A DNA stretch of 64,000 nucleotides, taken from contig NZ_JGYX01000007.1 of assembly GCF_000741215.1 (NCBI RefSeq), forward strand, positions 166,529 through 230,528, given 5' to 3'. Below the pieces are notes generated by a model. That model was given only the letters and a program-made list of their open reading frames with translations, ran no database searches and had not been told where the DNA came from. The DNA comes from Bifidobacterium pullorum subsp. gallinarum (lineage in GTDB: Bacteria; Actinomycetota; Actinomycetes; Actinomycetales; Bifidobacteriaceae). The first letter of the stretch is position 1, and each line of letters starts with the position of its first letter. This document shows, in pieces, positions 63,613 to 64,000 of this stretch. The position numbers and the translations under genes were made by a program.

Positions 63613-64000
63613 TCAGTCGGTTGTCTGCATGGTGTCACCGAGCCGGGACATGTCCAGGTAGCGGCGCGTGGACCATTGGTTGGCGGTGACGTATCGGATG
63701 CGCGCGCAGACGAGCATGAGCGCGCTCCTGCCGTCGGGGAACGAGCCGACCACGCGCGTCCTGCGGCGGATCTCCCGGTTGAGCCGTTCGATCATGTTGT
63801 TCGTGCGGATCCGCCGCCGGTGCTCGACGGGATACTCGTCGAGCAGGTAGGTGGTCGCCTCGCCGACGCCCTCCCGCAGGCATGAGGCCGCGGCCTTCAA
63901 TCCCGTGGATTCCATCTGCGCGGCCACGCATTCGGCCTTCTCCAACGCGGATTCCCGGGATTCCATGGCGAATATGGCCTTGAGCGCCGACGCGGCCCAT
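63613..64000 (-). CDS. IS256-family transposase, running off the right end
   Basis: The C-terminal part of a Mutator/IS256 transposase, in an unbroken frame that continues beyond 64000 (SALKAIFAMES at the edge). It includes DEYPVEHRRRIRTNNMIERLN and ends at 63613 with DTMQTTD. It is similar to the broken copy at 39115-39953 but keeps one frame through the C-terminal part. Whether the rest of the gene is intact lies outside the window. Confidence 0.82.
   Translation of the reverse strand, partial: WAASALKAIFAMESRESALEKAECVAAQMESTGLKAAASCLREGVGEATTYLLDEYPVEHRRRIRTNNMIERLNREIRRRTRVVGSFPDGRSALMLVCARIRYVTANQWSTRRYLDMSRLGDTMQTTD

Overview
The window looks like a chromosomal segment of a high-GC Gram-positive actinobacterium, most probably a Bifidobacterium. 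This is inferred from the sequence style, actinobacterial-type starts with AAGGAGG-like ribosome sites, the dnaB-murT-gatD and plsC-gpsA-ddl blocks, and secreted proteins with DUF5648-type repeats. No database search was possible, so the genus is an inference and no species is claimed.

Positions 1-38,990 are mostly chromosomal backbone. In order they hold an AAA ATPase, dnaB, the MurT/GatD pair that amidates peptidoglycan precursors, a small helical protein, an AarF/UbiB-type kinase, a GNAT acetyltransferase, a GDPD phosphodiesterase, a second AAA ATPase on an apparent insertion, upp, an HD-domain protein, an FtsX permease with a degenerate ABC subunit, a large membrane protein and a Cys-rich unknown. 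Then come a self-contained AlbA_2-type regulator with its operator array, tRNA-Ser(GGA), a DHODH-like enzyme, murA, an MFS exporter with its TetR regulator, plsC, gpsA, ddl, a four-gene ABC uptake operon, a CPBP protease, an MscS channel and a small unknown.

Positions 39,000-53,800 are an accessory island. IS256-like and ISL3-like remnants lie at its left edge. Two copies of one DDE-type IS, one apparently intact on + and one frameshifted on -, bracket about 10 kb. That segment carries a GH25 muramidase and two large secreted InlB-repeat proteins. All three end in the same triple DUF5648-type repeat. An intact ISL3 element with an 8-bp target duplication and a tyrosine recombinase are also inside. 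The two large surface genes are convergent and share a near-identical 3' end, which makes a long inverted repeat around the ISL3 copy.

Positions 53,800-63,450 form a surface-polysaccharide cluster: a GT-C-like membrane protein, a polyprenyl-phosphate GT2, rfbA, a Wzm/Wzt-type ABC exporter, and a 1,362-residue protein with four GT-A-like modules. Another IS256-like transposase runs off the right end. The likely logic is assembly of a rhamnose-containing polysaccharide on the inner face of the membrane, ABC export, and a neighbouring set of secreted wall-associated proteins. All of this is cell-surface variation embedded in mobile DNA.
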